Shown here in pieces: positions 10,860 through 24,135 of a DNA stretch of 64,000 nucleotides (its first letter is position 1; the number at the start of each line of letters is the position of its first letter). Origin of the DNA: Aspergillus flavus (lineage: Eukaryota; Ascomycota; Eurotiomycetes; Eurotiales; Aspergillaceae). The translations under genes and the position numbers were made by a program. A model generated the notes under the pieces. It was not told the origin of the DNA and made no database searches. It worked only from the letters and a program-made list of their open reading frames with translations. The stretch is from positions 2,232,001 to 2,296,000 of the forward strand of contig NC_092406.1 in NCBI RefSeq assembly GCF_009017415.1. The letters run 5' to 3'.

Positions 10860-13800
10860 ATGCCCCCGGCAGCTTCGGACGATTTATTCCGCCAGCAGAG
10901 TCGGTCCGTCGGTGACCCTAGCCCACCCCTAGAGGATTTGAGCCAAACTCCACCGGAGAATGATCAGAGCGGAAAGAAGAAAAAGGGAAAAGCCGGATCC
11001 AAGGCGAAGACAAAGGCAGCCAAGGCCGCAGCGAAGACACCGCCAGAAGACTTGTAAGCACAGAGTATCGCGTATCTGCCACTTTGTCCATCAGATCACT
11101 GACTTAAATGACTCAAAATGCACAGGATAACACCCTCTCCGCCTCTGCAAGCTGAACCGTCGTCATATCCAAACCCTCCGTTGGCTTCTGAACGTCCCAA
11201 CAATATCGTCTCGCCGGTTCTAGATGCACTTGGCTGTCTTAATGACTCACCAGAGAATGATCTAGCTTATCGTACAGATAGCTGGGCAAAATCTATCCCA
11301 TTTGGGAAGAGCCCACCAAATGACGTTAGTGACGGTGAAATCGCGAACGGGTCTCCCTTTGCCTTTCCCTCAAACCCCGAGAAGGGCGGTTTTAGCCACC
11401 CCTCCTCAACGTCGCCTCTTCCCAGGGCAAGGCCTTTAAGCTATGGTAATGGATACATGAGCGGTGACCTGTCTCGACAGCAATCTGTAGATAGGCACAA
11501 AAGCCACTCCGTCAGTGGCCCATTTAGTAACCCGATTCCGTTGCCGCATTTGCCCCAGGCCCATTTCTATGGAGCACCTGATATCGACCTTCCACTCCTC
11601 TCTAGCCAGAACAGGCAGTCCACAGGTGAAAAGTACTCCTTCTGTTCCTTTGATACGATATACAGCCCTACATCCAAGTCGTCGAGAATGGGAACTAGTG
11701 TTCTTGTTGTGGGTTCCGATGGATCTTTGGAAGTCCTCGCAGTGGAGGATCGCAAAACACGACTAATCGGGAAGCTGGCTGGTCTCAATGGTCGTGTGAT
11801 AGATGCCAAGGTCCTGGCCTGCAATCTACCCGATGACTCGTGCTCAGCATCTAGACCGCACGTCGCTGTCATTATCCATGGCCCATGTGTACAACCCGAT
11901 GATGATACTCATGGCTCCTCTGTGGGTTCCGAGGTGAATGAGGTACCTCCTACGCCCATTGGGAGGCGCTCGGTGAAAGACGATACAAAATATTACCAGA
12001 CACGTGTCGAGATATATTCACTCAGAACGGGAGACCACATTACGACTCTTTTCACAATGAAGCCTTCGCCATACTTTGAGAGTATCCCCGGACTGTCTGC
12101 AATTGCACCTTCACCTGCCGGAAATTTGAAGCTCTTCGCGGGAGGCAATTACGTAGTCTTGGCATCCGGAGCTAGTGGCGAGGTATTCATCTACAGCATG
12201 AATGGATATCAGTGCTTAGGTAAAACATGGACGAGCATTCGCTCACGGGAATCCCGGCGTTACTCAACCTCTTCAACTTCAACAGACGCTGATGGATCTC
12301 GGACCGACTCTCCATCTGGGATTGCGAACACCGACAGCCCTATCGTTGCGCTAAAGGGAAGATGGCTGGCAATCGTCCCGCCGTCATCCACGTATAGGGC
12401 GTCGCTTCCAGGGACAGTTCCTCCGTCGTTGATACAGGGCAAAGTCTATGGTCTCGACAATCGGAATCCTCCAGCAAGGCCGGCAATAACATGCGCTACA
12501 GACGTTGGCGAGGGCCCGAGCTTCTTTGACAAGGTAGCAAGAGGCGTCACGCAGGAACTTGTGCGAGGTGCAAGATGGATGGGCGACCAGGGTCTTCAGG
12601 CGTGGAATAATTATTGGAACAAAGACCAGCTACCAACTTCTGCGCCGCGCCGTTCTCCCAACTTGGGAGATCTGCCGCAGGCATACAGCGCTTTCCCACC
12701 TACTCACGCCCAAGACACTCATGCTACCACACCCGCGGAGCCTGACCTTGTTTCAATCATGGACTTGAAAAGGCTTGAAGACGGCAACGAGACAAAGGCC
12801 GCGCTATTCAACCCCGTTGCCACGTTCCAGCCTCCTGAAGGATGTAGCTTTCTCTCATTTTCGCCTAATGGACTAATGCTACTTACGGCGAGCACGAACG
12901 GAGATGTTCAACACGTCTGGGATCTCATGCAAGCTAAGTACTGTCGAGCCGGGGCATTTTTGTCAGAGGATTCCGTGAACACATGTGCCAACGTGCGCCA
13001 AATCGCACGGTACACACGTTTGACAAAATCCTACATTGTCGATGTAATTTGGTGCCCTCCTTCAGGAGACCGACTGGCAATTATTACGCGGAAAGGAACA
13101 GTACACGTCTTTGACCTACCGCGGAGTGCTTTCCAATGGCCTCCATTCCGACGAGCTCGCCCAGCATCCAGTAAACCGCCGGTAACTGACCAAGCGACCG
13201 ATGAGTTGTCTGACAAAGCGGCGCCGGTGAACCCTCTGTCAGCGGCGTTTAAGCTCGTTGGAGGTAAGACACAACCCATAATCGCTGCGGTTAGAGGTCG
13301 TACCGCAAGTGCCGGTGGGGCTTTACCTGTAGTAGGAGGATTTTCATCGTCTGCTGGTGTTCGAGGCGGGAAAGTAGTTGCTGCTGGTCTCAGCAAATCA
13401 ATGGGAGCAGCCACCGGAACAGTTAACACGCTCCGTCACGCTGGCGAAAACCGCTTGCACGGGCTGGCCCGTGACCCAGCTGCCTCTCGCGTCACTTGGA
13501 TTACGAATAAGGACCAGGTATTTCTAGGCTTGGTGGACAGCGGGCACTTCCGGCTCTATAGGGTGCGGCGTACTATGTCTACCCAGAAGAATCGGCAGCT
13601 CCAATCTGTAGTAGGAGGCAAGGAGATTGAATTCCGGTTGCCCCCCGTTCTGCAGACGCCCTGCGGCCCTATGCCTGTTAACGCTTTTAATGCGGAGACC
13701 ACCGTTCGCGCGTCGCTGGCCCTGCCGTCTTCCCACCCACGGCCGTCTCTTGCATCCAAACTTAAATGCCAGCCTCTCTCCCAGGCGGAGATCGAGACAA

Positions 13801-14192
13801 ACGCACCTTACCAACCCTTTCACACCGACCAGAGGGTTAATCTCTACGTATATCCGGAAACTGGTCATGCGGACGAACCATCGAATCTGCCTACTGGAAA
13901 CTGGGTATTTGGGGAGAGCCTGCCCATGACCAGAATACATGTGCGCCCATTCAGCGCTGGTGGCGATGATGATGATGACGAGACGCTACATGAACACCAA
14001 CTGGGCTCTGGTGGAGAGATGGAAAATCTAATCAGTCTTGGCAATAGTACGGGACTCCCTGAGGAGGTTGTGATCACCACACGCAGGAAGAAGAGACATG
14101 GCTCATCCTTTCCTTCGGCTGGCTCTGGAGGCGATGATGGGTTTTTTGAGGATGACTGCGACTTCTTGGATTTCGCCCGGGATCGGGTCTAA
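10860..14192 (+). CDS. BCAS3-like WD40 protein
   Basis: Two exons (10860-11053 and 11126-14192; 72-nt intron with GTAAGC donor and CACAG acceptor) give 1,086 residues. The N-terminal ~200 residues are disordered, with a Lys/Ala-rich patch near 40-60. A beta-propeller follows from about residue 210 to 880, with WD-like strands (VLVVGSDGSLEVLAV, CSFLSFSPNGLMLLTASTNG, WCPPSGDRLAIITRKGTVHVFDL). A C-terminal BCAS3-type region and an acidic tail follow. Animal BCAS3 binds phagophores with its partner PHAF1; the fungal role is not established. The start was placed at the first ATG in frame; a TTG lies upstream but is not a credible eukaryotic start. The family call is from memory of the motifs and is good but not certain. 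Confidence 0.75.
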
Positions 14193-14601
14193 TTGCATTA
14201 TAATCTTTTTCTTTGGAGGTATATTGAAACGAAACGACATGCAATTAGTTTAGACATTACAGCGGTTTCGGCGTTGGTGTGCCCTTTGTTTATTCTTTGG
14301 TACTTAACCGTCCTTCCCTACTCATCTTTGTGGCATTGACTATGGCATCACAGTCGTTTTACCCTGCACAACAAATGCTTATCGACGAGTGCAGCAGGGT
14401 CTTTGAATTATACGTTCCTTTCTCCATGCGCGCACATTCATCGCAAAGATAATATTGTCACCTGTCACATACTCAATAGTGTATTGAGAATCGATAGACT
14501 GGATAGCATGATTTCGGACTTGATGTCTATAGGTTAATTTATATTGCATTGAATGCCGTCACATCTCCTTCTCTCCAATGTTCGTAAAAAAAGAGATCTT
14601 C
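14193..14601. other. Convergent 3' region
   Basis: The BCAS3-like and HD-domain genes converge here. Only 3' UTR-like AT-rich sequence is visible. Confidence 0.6.
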
Positions 14602-15182
14602 CTACACAGCATCTTTCATTTCATCCGCCCACCACTCCTGAAACTCCCTTAACCTCGCCGTACGCACTTTCGCCATCTCCCGGCCAGTCTCCGTCTTCAT
14701 CATACCCTCCAACCTGACCAATTTCTCCTCAAAATGCTCAATGGCATTATCCATCACCCACATCCCCTCAGGACAAAAGTTCTTCCCCTTCGCCCCGAGA
14801 AAGGTAAAACACCTCCCAATCCCCACCGCCCCAATCGCATCCAACCGATCCGCATCCTGCACAATCCCCAACTCCGGATACCCATCCGCAATCAACCTCT
14901 TCACTTCCTCCGGCTTCGCCCTCTCAGTCGTATACGACACATGCGAAACAATCATCTGCACCTTCTCCGCCACGTCCTCCCCAACCCCATGCGCCAAAAG
15001 CACATGATAAACCAACCGCTCAGGATCCACTGCCTCTGCGTTGGTGGTGGTAGTAGCAGTAGCACCCTGTTGCTTGCCCTGAATAGACTCCGAGATGGCA
15101 GCAACCTGCGATAGATATTTCCGGTCCCCGATATCATGGAGTAGTGCGGCGAGGTGCACTACCTCTGCATTGTAGATTGTGG

Positions 15183-15213
<31 letters not shown>

Positions 15214-15369
15214 GTTCCGGGCTGTTTCGCGGGCTAGGATTTGGTTTGCTAGGGATACGACGCGGTGGACGTGTTGGGGGTTGTGGGAGGGGTCGTGGGC
15301 GGCCATGCATTTTGTCACGAATGCGGAGATTTCGGGGATGAGGTTGGGGGGTAAGGGTGATAGGGACAT
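14602..15369 (-). CDS. HD-domain phosphohydrolase
   Basis: This intronless protein has 255 residues. It shows the metal-binding HD pattern: an N-terminal His region (AHDPSHNPQHVHRVV, residues 19-33), the HD doublet (HLAALLHDIGDRKYL, near 72-86), a further His (VSHVSY) and a distal Asp (IVQDADRLDAIGAVGIGRC). That layout is typical of the YedJ/uncharacterised HD superfamily hydrolases of bacteria and fungi, which are predicted to remove phosphates from nucleotides or similar compounds. The substrate is not known. A run of about ten serines (residues 54-63) is encoded by a GAA/TTC triplet repeat at 15180-15212 and could vary in length between strains. Confidence 0.85.
15180..15212. repeat. GAA/TTC trinucleotide microsatellite inside a coding region
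   Basis: About ten uninterrupted GAA units on the + strand encode the poly-serine run of the HD-domain protein on the - strand. Such tracts are prone to slippage in whole codons. Confidence 0.9.
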
Positions 15370-15948
15370 GTTGGTTTGGTTTTGTAGTGTGTTAAGAGTG
15401 TGTTTGGTGAGGTGTGAGGTTGTTGTTGGTTTTCGGTTTGATATAGATTTATTCCTGATTTGAAAATATTATTTATAGGGTCGGGGTGATTGGTGCGGGG
15501 TGTTTTAAAATACGGGATGTTATTTTACCATGAATTTTATAAATTTCTCTGGTTGTATCCGGGTGGAGATATTGCTGTTTTAACCTATAGTGGGAATTTG
15601 AAAGGAGTGACTTGGGGTCAAATTAATATGAGTAGCTAAGTGGAATAACCCAGTATTAAGGAGAATGTAGAGTAAACGCCCTATATAAAACGAAAAACGT
15701 TTATCTACTCGAAAGTAGGAGATACCAAGGTCAAAATGGATCACTATGAAAAGTGGTTCATATCAACAGATGGTTGCCCTAGACATCGTCTATATACCTA
15801 TATCACCGAGTAACTGATTGAATGTATTGCATAGATCATTGTGAAGCAATACCTGAGTGATTAAGTGACTCAGTCTTCGGAATCAAAGGTACAAGCTCAC
15901 CAGACAGGAAGATAGAACAAGCAAAGACTCGTATGGGCGGGATATCGA
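15370..15948. other. Intergenic between HD-domain gene and PKS 3' end
   Basis: This AT-rich 579-base stretch should hold the HD gene promoter (next to 15370) and the PKS 3' UTR. No other coding signal is visible. Confidence 0.55.
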
Positions 15949-18900
15949 TCAGCTTTCTTTGGTGGGATCAACGCCATCTTCACCACCTTGGTACTTTGCC
16001 ATCGCACGTTTCATAGTGAGTTGCGCCAAAGCTCCCACCGTGTTCACTTTCGATATCTCCTCCACGGTCAACTGTACTCCAAGTTGCCGACTAAGCCAGG
16101 ACTTCACCTCAATGGCCATTAAGGAATCAACAGTCACGGCCTTTGCTTGCCCCAGGCCCATTTCGGATACCTGGGAAGTATGATGATTGATCAATTTTGC
16201 TAGCTCTAAGACTAATGCGGTTTCCATCTCCGGGTCGCTAAGAAGGCGGTGGTCTTTATCAATCCTATCAAAGAGTAGCTTGAGCTGGTTGTTAGTCTTT
16301 CGGTTCTGTGCACCAACGGCTGGAGTCCGATGCATTGAAAACCTTGCATCCCGGCCAAATACAATATCTTCCAACATCTCCGTCTCACTAGAAGCCTGGA
16401 GGCCAGCCATCAGCTCACTCGAATAATGGAGCCCGGCTGTGTTCTGTGCCTGAGACTCAAATATGCCGAGCTGTATGCTGGCGATGACTTGTTGTTTACT
16501 TAATCGAGCGAATCCCACTGTGTCCATTCGACGAGAGATATTTTGGTCTTGGATCGCTGCTGAACCCGCAACGGCGCCAAGGTCAACCACTGAGGAGGGA
16601 AGGCCCATTTGTCGACGATACTGAGTAAAAGCATCTAGGTACGTGCAAGCAGCAGCGTAGTTAGCCTGACCAACGTTACCGGTGATGCCGGTCAAGGAGC
16701 TCAAAACAAGGAAGAAGTCTAGCGGCTGGCCTTGTACGGCCTGATGGAGATTCCACGTCCCCGATACCTTGGCTGCGAGTGCCAACGTCCATTCAGCATG
16801 GGACATCTGTAGGAAGGTACGATCCTGGAAAAGGGAGCCATGTCAGCGATGAGAAATAATGAATGGTACAGTAACGTACATATAGGGAGAGAGCCAGGTT
16901 GATCACACCAGCAAGAGGCTTGGTGCAACTAGACACAGCTGTCTTCACGTCCGCTAAATTCGCCACATCTCCAGCGACGGTGATGATTTGGCAATCCTGG
17001 GCCTCGAGCTCCTTGATAAATGAGCTCTCTCTTTCTACGCGCCCAGGGGACCGCGTCAGGATTACGAGCTCTCGAGCGCCTTGTTTTACCAACCACTGAG
17101 CAAGAACACGGCCGACATCGCCAAGTCCTCCAACTATAATGTAAGAGACATCAGAGCGGAAGGTAATACTACACTGGTTTGACGTTACATGAAGTTCAGA
17201 TGACGACTCGGGCATACGAATAATGACCTTCCCCTTGTGAAGACCAGCCTGCATGTATCGAAAGGCCTCTTGAACCTCCTGGGCGTGGAAATTTTTCACT
17301 GGGAGGATTGGTCTGATTTTGCCTGCTTTATAGAGCTCAACTAACTGACGTATCAATCTGTCTCGTAGGATTAGTTCAGTGCGACGAGGAGCGCGATAGT
17401 TGTCAGTCACAAACCTTGCAGTCAGTGATGGTCTTTTCTTGGTTAACTCCACAAGGTCGATCGCGATAAATGAGCGATTCTTTAAAAAAGGAGACATGGA
17501 GAGAGTCCCATGGGTTAGAAAGTCCCGTTTCCCTAGCTCAACCATCTGACCAAACTCAGCAACACAGTCCCAGGATGCGTGAAGCAGTTTACCGGCAAGC
17601 GAATTGAGGACTACATCAACCCCTCTACCGTTCGTCTCATGCATCAAGTCTGCGTGGAACGAGGATGACCTAGAATCAAAAATGTTGTTTCTTGGAATCC
17701 CGAAAGTCTTCGACAAGTATTGAGCTTTTTCTTCCGTGCCTACTGTTGCATAGATCTAGATACTGGCCATTAGAAGCTTGCTACCTTCCCTCGATAGGAC
17801 TTTTACCTGGGCTCCGATGCTCTGGCACAGTTGTATTGCCGCTATTCCCACCCCACCACAAGCAGAGTGGATGAGGATAGACTGTTCCTCAGTCAGAATA
17901 TGCAGGGAGAAGAAATTGACTCGAATACTGCTTACATTACCTCGATCAAGCACAGCGCGATGCAGAAGAGAATAAATAACGGTCAGATACGCAGTTAGCA
18001 TAGTTGATGCCTCTTCTAATGAAAGACTATCGGGAAATCTTAGGCATAGTTCAGCAGGGATAACCGCTGAACTTCGAAGTAGCCCAAAACCCAATACCAG
18101 GACTTTATCGTCAACTTTTACGTTGCTAACGTTCGACCCTACTCGGCGTATAACACCGCTCGCTTCCAAGCCCAGCTCCTCTTTAGCTCCGAGAACCCCC
18201 TGGGCTACCATCAAGTCCTGTTAGATCACCCCGAAAGTCAGTGTCCGTGCAAAGCCCTAGCGCTGAAGTAATACTGACCCTGAAGTTCAATCCCACGAAT
18301 ACTATTTCAACTTCGACCTCACCCTCTCCCAGAGGTTCTGTATCTGCCGCAATCCATTGTAATTTTCTGTTAGAAGACACATCTAATCTGAAGGCTGAGT
18401 GTTGCCCAATTGGCTTTGAGATAAACCGAGGCAACGATTCCCATGTACATCTCGGTGTATGGACTATACCATTGTGAATGGAAAATTCATAGTCCAACAA
18501 TTCGCGTTTGACTCTCCTTCGACGTCGAATTTTGTGTATGATTTCAACGACAAGATTTGAAGATACCTCGTCGAAACTATCAACTTCAACTATTGAAAGA
18601 TCCAGCTCCATCTCCTGCCGCAAAGTGCGGGCGAGTCCCCAGATCAGACCATAAGAAGGATTAGCACATTGGAGCTGAGTGGCTGGCGTAATCCAGATGC
18701 ATTGGGATGAAGTAATGGCTGAACTGCCTTGTAGAAACCCTTTGAGCTCGACGAACCTTCGCTCAGACATGCTGTGAAGGAAAGAACTGTTCATATCCAG
18801 AAACGAGATAATGATTGGATTCTGTGGAACCGGGTCGTTAACTTTAGCCCACTGTGTAAGATGACCCCTCTGGGTAAGTTGTCTCTGCACGTCCTTTTCC

Positions 18901-21900
18901 CAGTGGCCCGGGTCTTGTGAGAGGAGGAGAGTCACATCATCGGGTTGGAAAGACGGTTCTTCCTTGAGAGCTGTGGAGATCATGATAGCATTGGTTTGAA
19001 GTAAGCCAGGGCGATCGTGGCGAACAATATCTACGCCACTGAATCCAGTGGCTTTCAACTCGCGGTCCCACCTCTCAACGGAGATATAAGGCCTGAAGGG
19101 TCTACTATCGCTCTCACCAAGCCACCAACCAGGTAAAACTCCCTAAATAGGTTAGAAACAGAAAGATGGAATCAAGGGATGAGCCGCGCATACTAGACAA
19201 AGATCTAGAATGGGTAGGGCTGAAGATGGTTTAGTAACGATCTGCAAATATATGTATACTAAATCTCCATCTTACCTAGATCAAGTTCCACAAGAAACAG
19301 CTGGCCTCGTGTGGATAGCAAGGTCCTAACATTCTGTAGGGTCTCTTGGATTGAAGGAGTTGCATGGAGAACCTGATGCGCAGTCACATTTCAGTCACTT
19401 AAGTCTTTCGTGCAGTGGGTATAAGGAGAATTCCTACGTTCGAAGCAATAATAAGATCATATGAGTCAGGCTCGAACCCTTGCTTTATTGGGTCCTTACT
19501 GATGTCAAGGACGCGGTACTCGAGGTTTTCTTGTCCTAAAAATTTCTCCACAGCAGCCTGGGTGAATGCTGGCGATATATCGGTAAACGTATATGATTTA
19601 TAACGACGTACTCCGGCTTGGGATTTCAGGTGACGAAGGACGACCTTTGTGCAGCTTCCTGTCCCTGCTCCAATCTCTAAGATGCGAAGATTTGGATTAG
19701 AATGGGACACATGGGCAAAGAAAGCACTGCAGTTGACGCAGCCAAGTGGTTCCTCATACAACCTCTCGAGAAGACCATCTTTCATCAGCAATTCTAATGG
19801 TGACACATCTCCACACATTATCTCCAAACAATTATCCACAATGATGCTCGTGCAATCAGCCACGCCTGAAGCCCAACCGGAACCACTGGCCCTCATGACA
19901 CCCATACAGGCATCTTTAGTCACTTGCCGTTGCTCGCTTGTCATGTTGAATAGGCTTTGGGTGCGTACCCCGTTTCTCTCAAGCATAGAAGTCAACCTCT
20001 CATCTCTTTGGTGGCACGATGAGGCTTTCTCATAAATTTGGGCTTTCCATTTATTTAGATGTATCACCTCAGTGGTTACAGCTTCCAGACGCTTAGCAGC
20101 TTCCAGAGGACACAGAATGAACAAGTGCCCCAGCGCCTGAGCAATCAAGTCCATGCTTTCAGGAAAGGACTGTAGAGTAAGAAAGTTGTCTTTTGACAGT
20201 AGGTCAAAGTCCGGCCTCCACACGATTCGGGTCAGCAAGTTAGTATTTGCAGATGTGAGTCTGTTCCCATTGTCAAGTGCACCAAATAAAGCACCTTCAA
20301 TCTCTAAGACAACATGATCATCCACGAGGCCAATGGCATTTCCGTAGTAACTACTCTGAGTATGGCTTTTAACGCTCGTACTAATAGCCATAAGGGGCCC
20401 GCCTTGTTTGACGTATATTCTGTCGAGACTGACAGGAACAAATGAGCGCTCAATGCCGTCGAGAGCATTGAAGAGAATACCCGCCATTATTACCTGTAAG
20501 CCCTGGTCGATAGAAGCCGGATGGATATTGTACGCATGATGGTCTAGGCCCGATGAACTGTTAGCAATAGCACTGGCCCGTCCGCCTCCCTTGGGGTCCA
20601 CTGTGATATCTTTCAGCCCTCGGAAGCTTTTCCCGTAGGTGATACCGCAAGCTTTGGTCGCTTCGTACCATTCGTCGGAAGTGCACGACAAGCCGTAGGA
20701 TACGACAGGCTGTTTCCTAGGAGGTATTTCGTAGCTTGGACGCACACGGCCTCGACAATGCTTTACCCAAGCTGACCCTTGATAGCTCATGATAGAAAAG
20801 CTATAATAGTCCGAATAGATGTTGTCAGCAATTTCTGCAGGCTGGAAACTGGTGATAACTTCTGTCGGACTTCTTTCGTCCAGCAATAAGGGCTCCATTA
20901 TGAGAAGATCCCGAATTGTGTAGCTGTCAGACTCTGAATGCAGCTGCAGAACTGCGGCCCCAGCCATCGCAATATAAGCGGCGCCGGGGTAAACTATCTC
21001 TTCCTGCACCACATGGTCAGAAAGCCAAGGGACACCTCCAACGCTAAGTAAATTTTTCCATGAAGGAGCAGTATCCGTTGAATCGGTTATGCGAGAACCA
21101 AGAAGTTCATGGTGAGGGGCCAACTGAAACCTCCAGTCTCGACTTGTGCGGCTCTCTTCCCAGAACTTCTGGTCGTGTTGCCATGGATATGGCGGAAGGT
21201 CGGTCAATATCCTACCTGAAGGAACGATGTTTGGAAGGTCGACAGAGCCACCATTGATATGTATCTGGCCCGCTGCAGCTAAAAGCTGCTTTCTGAACCC
21301 ATTGTCAAGGCGCTTGATCGTCGAGATATACGTACAAGGTACTTGCCCATTTGAAGCACTAAATGTTTGTTGTAGAGGAGCAGCCAGTGCAGAGTGTGGG
21401 CCTATCTCAACAAATGCCAAGCGCTTATTGGAGTTCGACCCAAGACAACATCGTACTGCGTCTGAGAACAAGACAGGTGATTCGAGGTTCCGGCGCCAGT
21501 AGCTGGCGCCTAATTCTTGGGGACACAAAATACTCTTGCCTGTGACACTGGAATGCATGGGGAGCATTCGTTCGCCCCGTCCGGCATGTTTCTGTATGGA
21601 TGTCTCATACGAAGGTCCGATATCCTGCATATGATCTGCAATAACTATCAGTATATTGCAGTACATGCGTTACTTACAAGGCATAAGTTGTGTGCATTAC
21701 TCACGTGAATGATAGGCGACATTTACTCTGAGACGACGACAGACCCCGGGCATGTTCTTCTCTATATCTTCCACTGTGCGATCGATCTGGTCCTTATCAC
21801 CTGATAAAGTGACACTTTGAGGGCTGTTTTGGCAGCCAATAGTTACACCTTCACGTAGGAAGGGATGCACCATACCTCGACTCGTATTGACGGCTAACAT

Positions 21901-24135
21901 TCCTCCTAGTCCTTCCTTCGAGCTCGCGAACTTACCACGATAGTACGCAATCACAATAGCATCAGTAGCAGAAATAGCCTGTGCTGCATACGCGGCAGCT
22001 ATCTCACCACTCGAGTGGCCAAGCACAGCTGTCGGCTTGATACCCCATTGAGCGAAGATGTTGACCAAACCGATCTGCATAGCAGTACACAAGGGCTGGG
22101 AGAACTCGGGTTCCATGACTCGAGATTTGTCCATGCTTTTATTCAATTCATCTGTAAGGTGCATTAGTTTCTCTGTGAGGATGGAGCAGTTTGAATGGCT
22201 GGATCGCGCTAAATTTCGGTACCTTTCAATGACCACTGAGGAGGGTGGTCCAGTCCCTTCAGTGCTAGTTCCATCTCCTCAACATCTCTTCTAAAACATT
22301 CAAAGTACTCTAGGAGGGCTATTCCCATCCCTGGCCATTGTGCACCTTGGCCTGTGAAAGCAAATACAAGTTCGGTGTGATTTGTTGCTTCGTTAAACTG
22401 AAAGACCGTGTCGTCGAGTGGCATGCCAGGGTCTACAACCGCAAAGGCACGAACATTCAAATGATGTCGTCGGCTACCTAACGTATAAGACATATCACCC
22501 AGACGTGAAGGGTGGTTGTTAATGTATTGTGTAATCTGCCGGATCCTCTTCTTGAGGCTAGGGACACTGCTTGCGGAAGTCACGATTAACTGAGAGTCTG
22601 CAGGGAAGGTGGAATTGGTTGACCCAACAACGCCATTGCCACGGTCTATTATGACATGTGCGTTAGATCCACCAATGCCAAATCCATTTACACTGGCCCT
22701 TCCAAGTCGGTTGGCCGGCCATGGCTTCGCATCGGTTGGGACGGTCAGTTGTCCTTCGGTCAATGGGCCACCCGGCCTGGGAGTCTCAAATAAAGCAACG
22801 GGTGGGATAACTTGACGCTCAAGGCTCAAGACCGCTTTGATCACACTGGTAATCCCTGAAGATCCCTCTGAATGACCAACGTTGGGTTTGGCCTGTTGTT
22901 ATCAGCTCATGAAATGTAGATATCTGATCAGAAGAACAAGGGAAGTGTACCGATCCAATAAATGCTGAGCCCCCCTCTGTCACACTGGCGATAGCAGATA
23001 ACTCTACAGAATCACCAATGACTGTCCCAGTCCCATGGCATTCAAAATACGTTGTCTTGGATATATCGTTAATGTTGGCATTGCGATATGCCGCACGGAT
23101 CAGACGCTCTTGAGAGAGTACTTCAGGAGCAGAAATTGTTGGCTTCCATCCATCACTGTTGGACGCAGTACCCCGAATTATTCCACGGATAGCATCATTA
23201 TTGCGAATAGCATCATCCAAGCGTTTGATGTATATTGCATTGATTGCTTCTCCGCGCCCATACCCATCGGCGCTTTCGTCGAAGGTTCGGCAGGTACCAC
23301 TTTCTGATAGGACCATATTAGCCGATGCGCACTTGGTAATATTGGGGCTCAAGATGAGATTTGTTCCCGCTACAACCGCGGAGCTACATTCTCCAAGATA
23401 AAGGGCTTGACAAGCTTCATGTAACCCGACAAGGGAGGCAGAGCAACCAGTTTGGATCGTCATGCTATTTCTGGTATTAGGAACATATACGCAGAGAGAG
23501 GGTGTTATTGTCCACGCTTACCTAGGCCCCTTGAAGTCATATAAGTGCGAAATACGGTTAGATAAAGCAAACGCGCCCGTACTTAGGACATAATAGCGAT
23601 CGATATGCTGGTATTCTTTCGTGGAAAGGGTGAGCCAGTCCTCCCCGAAAGTGCCAACGTAGCATCCTATTCTTTTACCACGCCAGTCTGTTTCTCCCGC
23701 ATCTTCTAGACACTCCCATACTACCTCGAGTAAGAGACGCAGTTGCGGATCCGTCGTTGATGCTTCCGCAGAACTTATCGAGAAAAAGTTTGCATCAAAA
23801 TAGGCTGGGTCTTCCTGAAGATAGTAGCCATGACGGGTGCGAATCTGTCTCGGGTTTTTGGGATCACAGAATGACTTTGCATTGTATCGACTTTCGGGAA
23901 CCTCGCCGTGGCCTGTTTTCTTCTCGACGAGCATGTCCCAGAAGTCTGTCGCTGAACGGATTCCTCCTGGCAACCTCATCCCCATTCCCACTATGGCGAT
24001 CGGAGGACGACTGGCTTGCGCCTCTTTTAGATCGAGCTCAGACATGCAGGTAGCACATGTCTTGCAGAAACATCTTTGGACGTGAGGAGCTTCTGCTGCG
24101 GTGGTAGCGGGATGGCATTCTGGAGAGATATCCAT
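15949..24135 (-). CDS. Highly reducing type I polyketide synthase (KS-AT-DH-MT-ER-KR-ACP)
   Basis: I read eleven exons: 24135-23522, 23464-22951, 22892-22223, 22151-21705, 21635-19438, 19372-19276, a 26-nt microexon 19219-19194, 19142-18279, 18217-17785, 17742-16880, 16824-15949, about 2,530 residues. A further 48-nt in-frame intron (17887-17934) may be removed. KS is ~44-470: Cys in [10 protein letters not shown], His in ECHGTGT, His in NVGHSEG. AT is ~550-870 (GQGAQ, GHSSG, AYHSHH). DH starts ~930 (His in SDHVVQ, Asp in [10 protein letters not shown]). Methyltransferase is ~1400-1510 (LEIGAGTG). ER is ~1790-2090 (HSACGGVG). KR is ~2155-2350 ([22 protein letters not shown]). ACP Ser is near 2480 (VDSLMAIE). 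All catalytic residues I checked are present, so the enzyme should make a C-methylated, reduced polyketide. There is no thioesterase or other release domain. In the KS motif, Gln replaces the usual Asp two before Ala/Gly-Cys. Confidence 0.93.
19194..19219 (-). other. Predicted 26-nt microexon of the PKS
   Basis: Joining the methyltransferase exon (ending 19276) directly to the next long exon (from 19142) breaks the frame. Inserting this 26-nt piece, flanked by AG and GT, restores it and gives a continuous ...[23 protein letters not shown]... reading that matches the usual HR-PKS PGWWLGE region. An 11-nt version using the acceptor at 19205 also keeps frame, so the exact 5' edge is uncertain. 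Confidence 0.6.
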
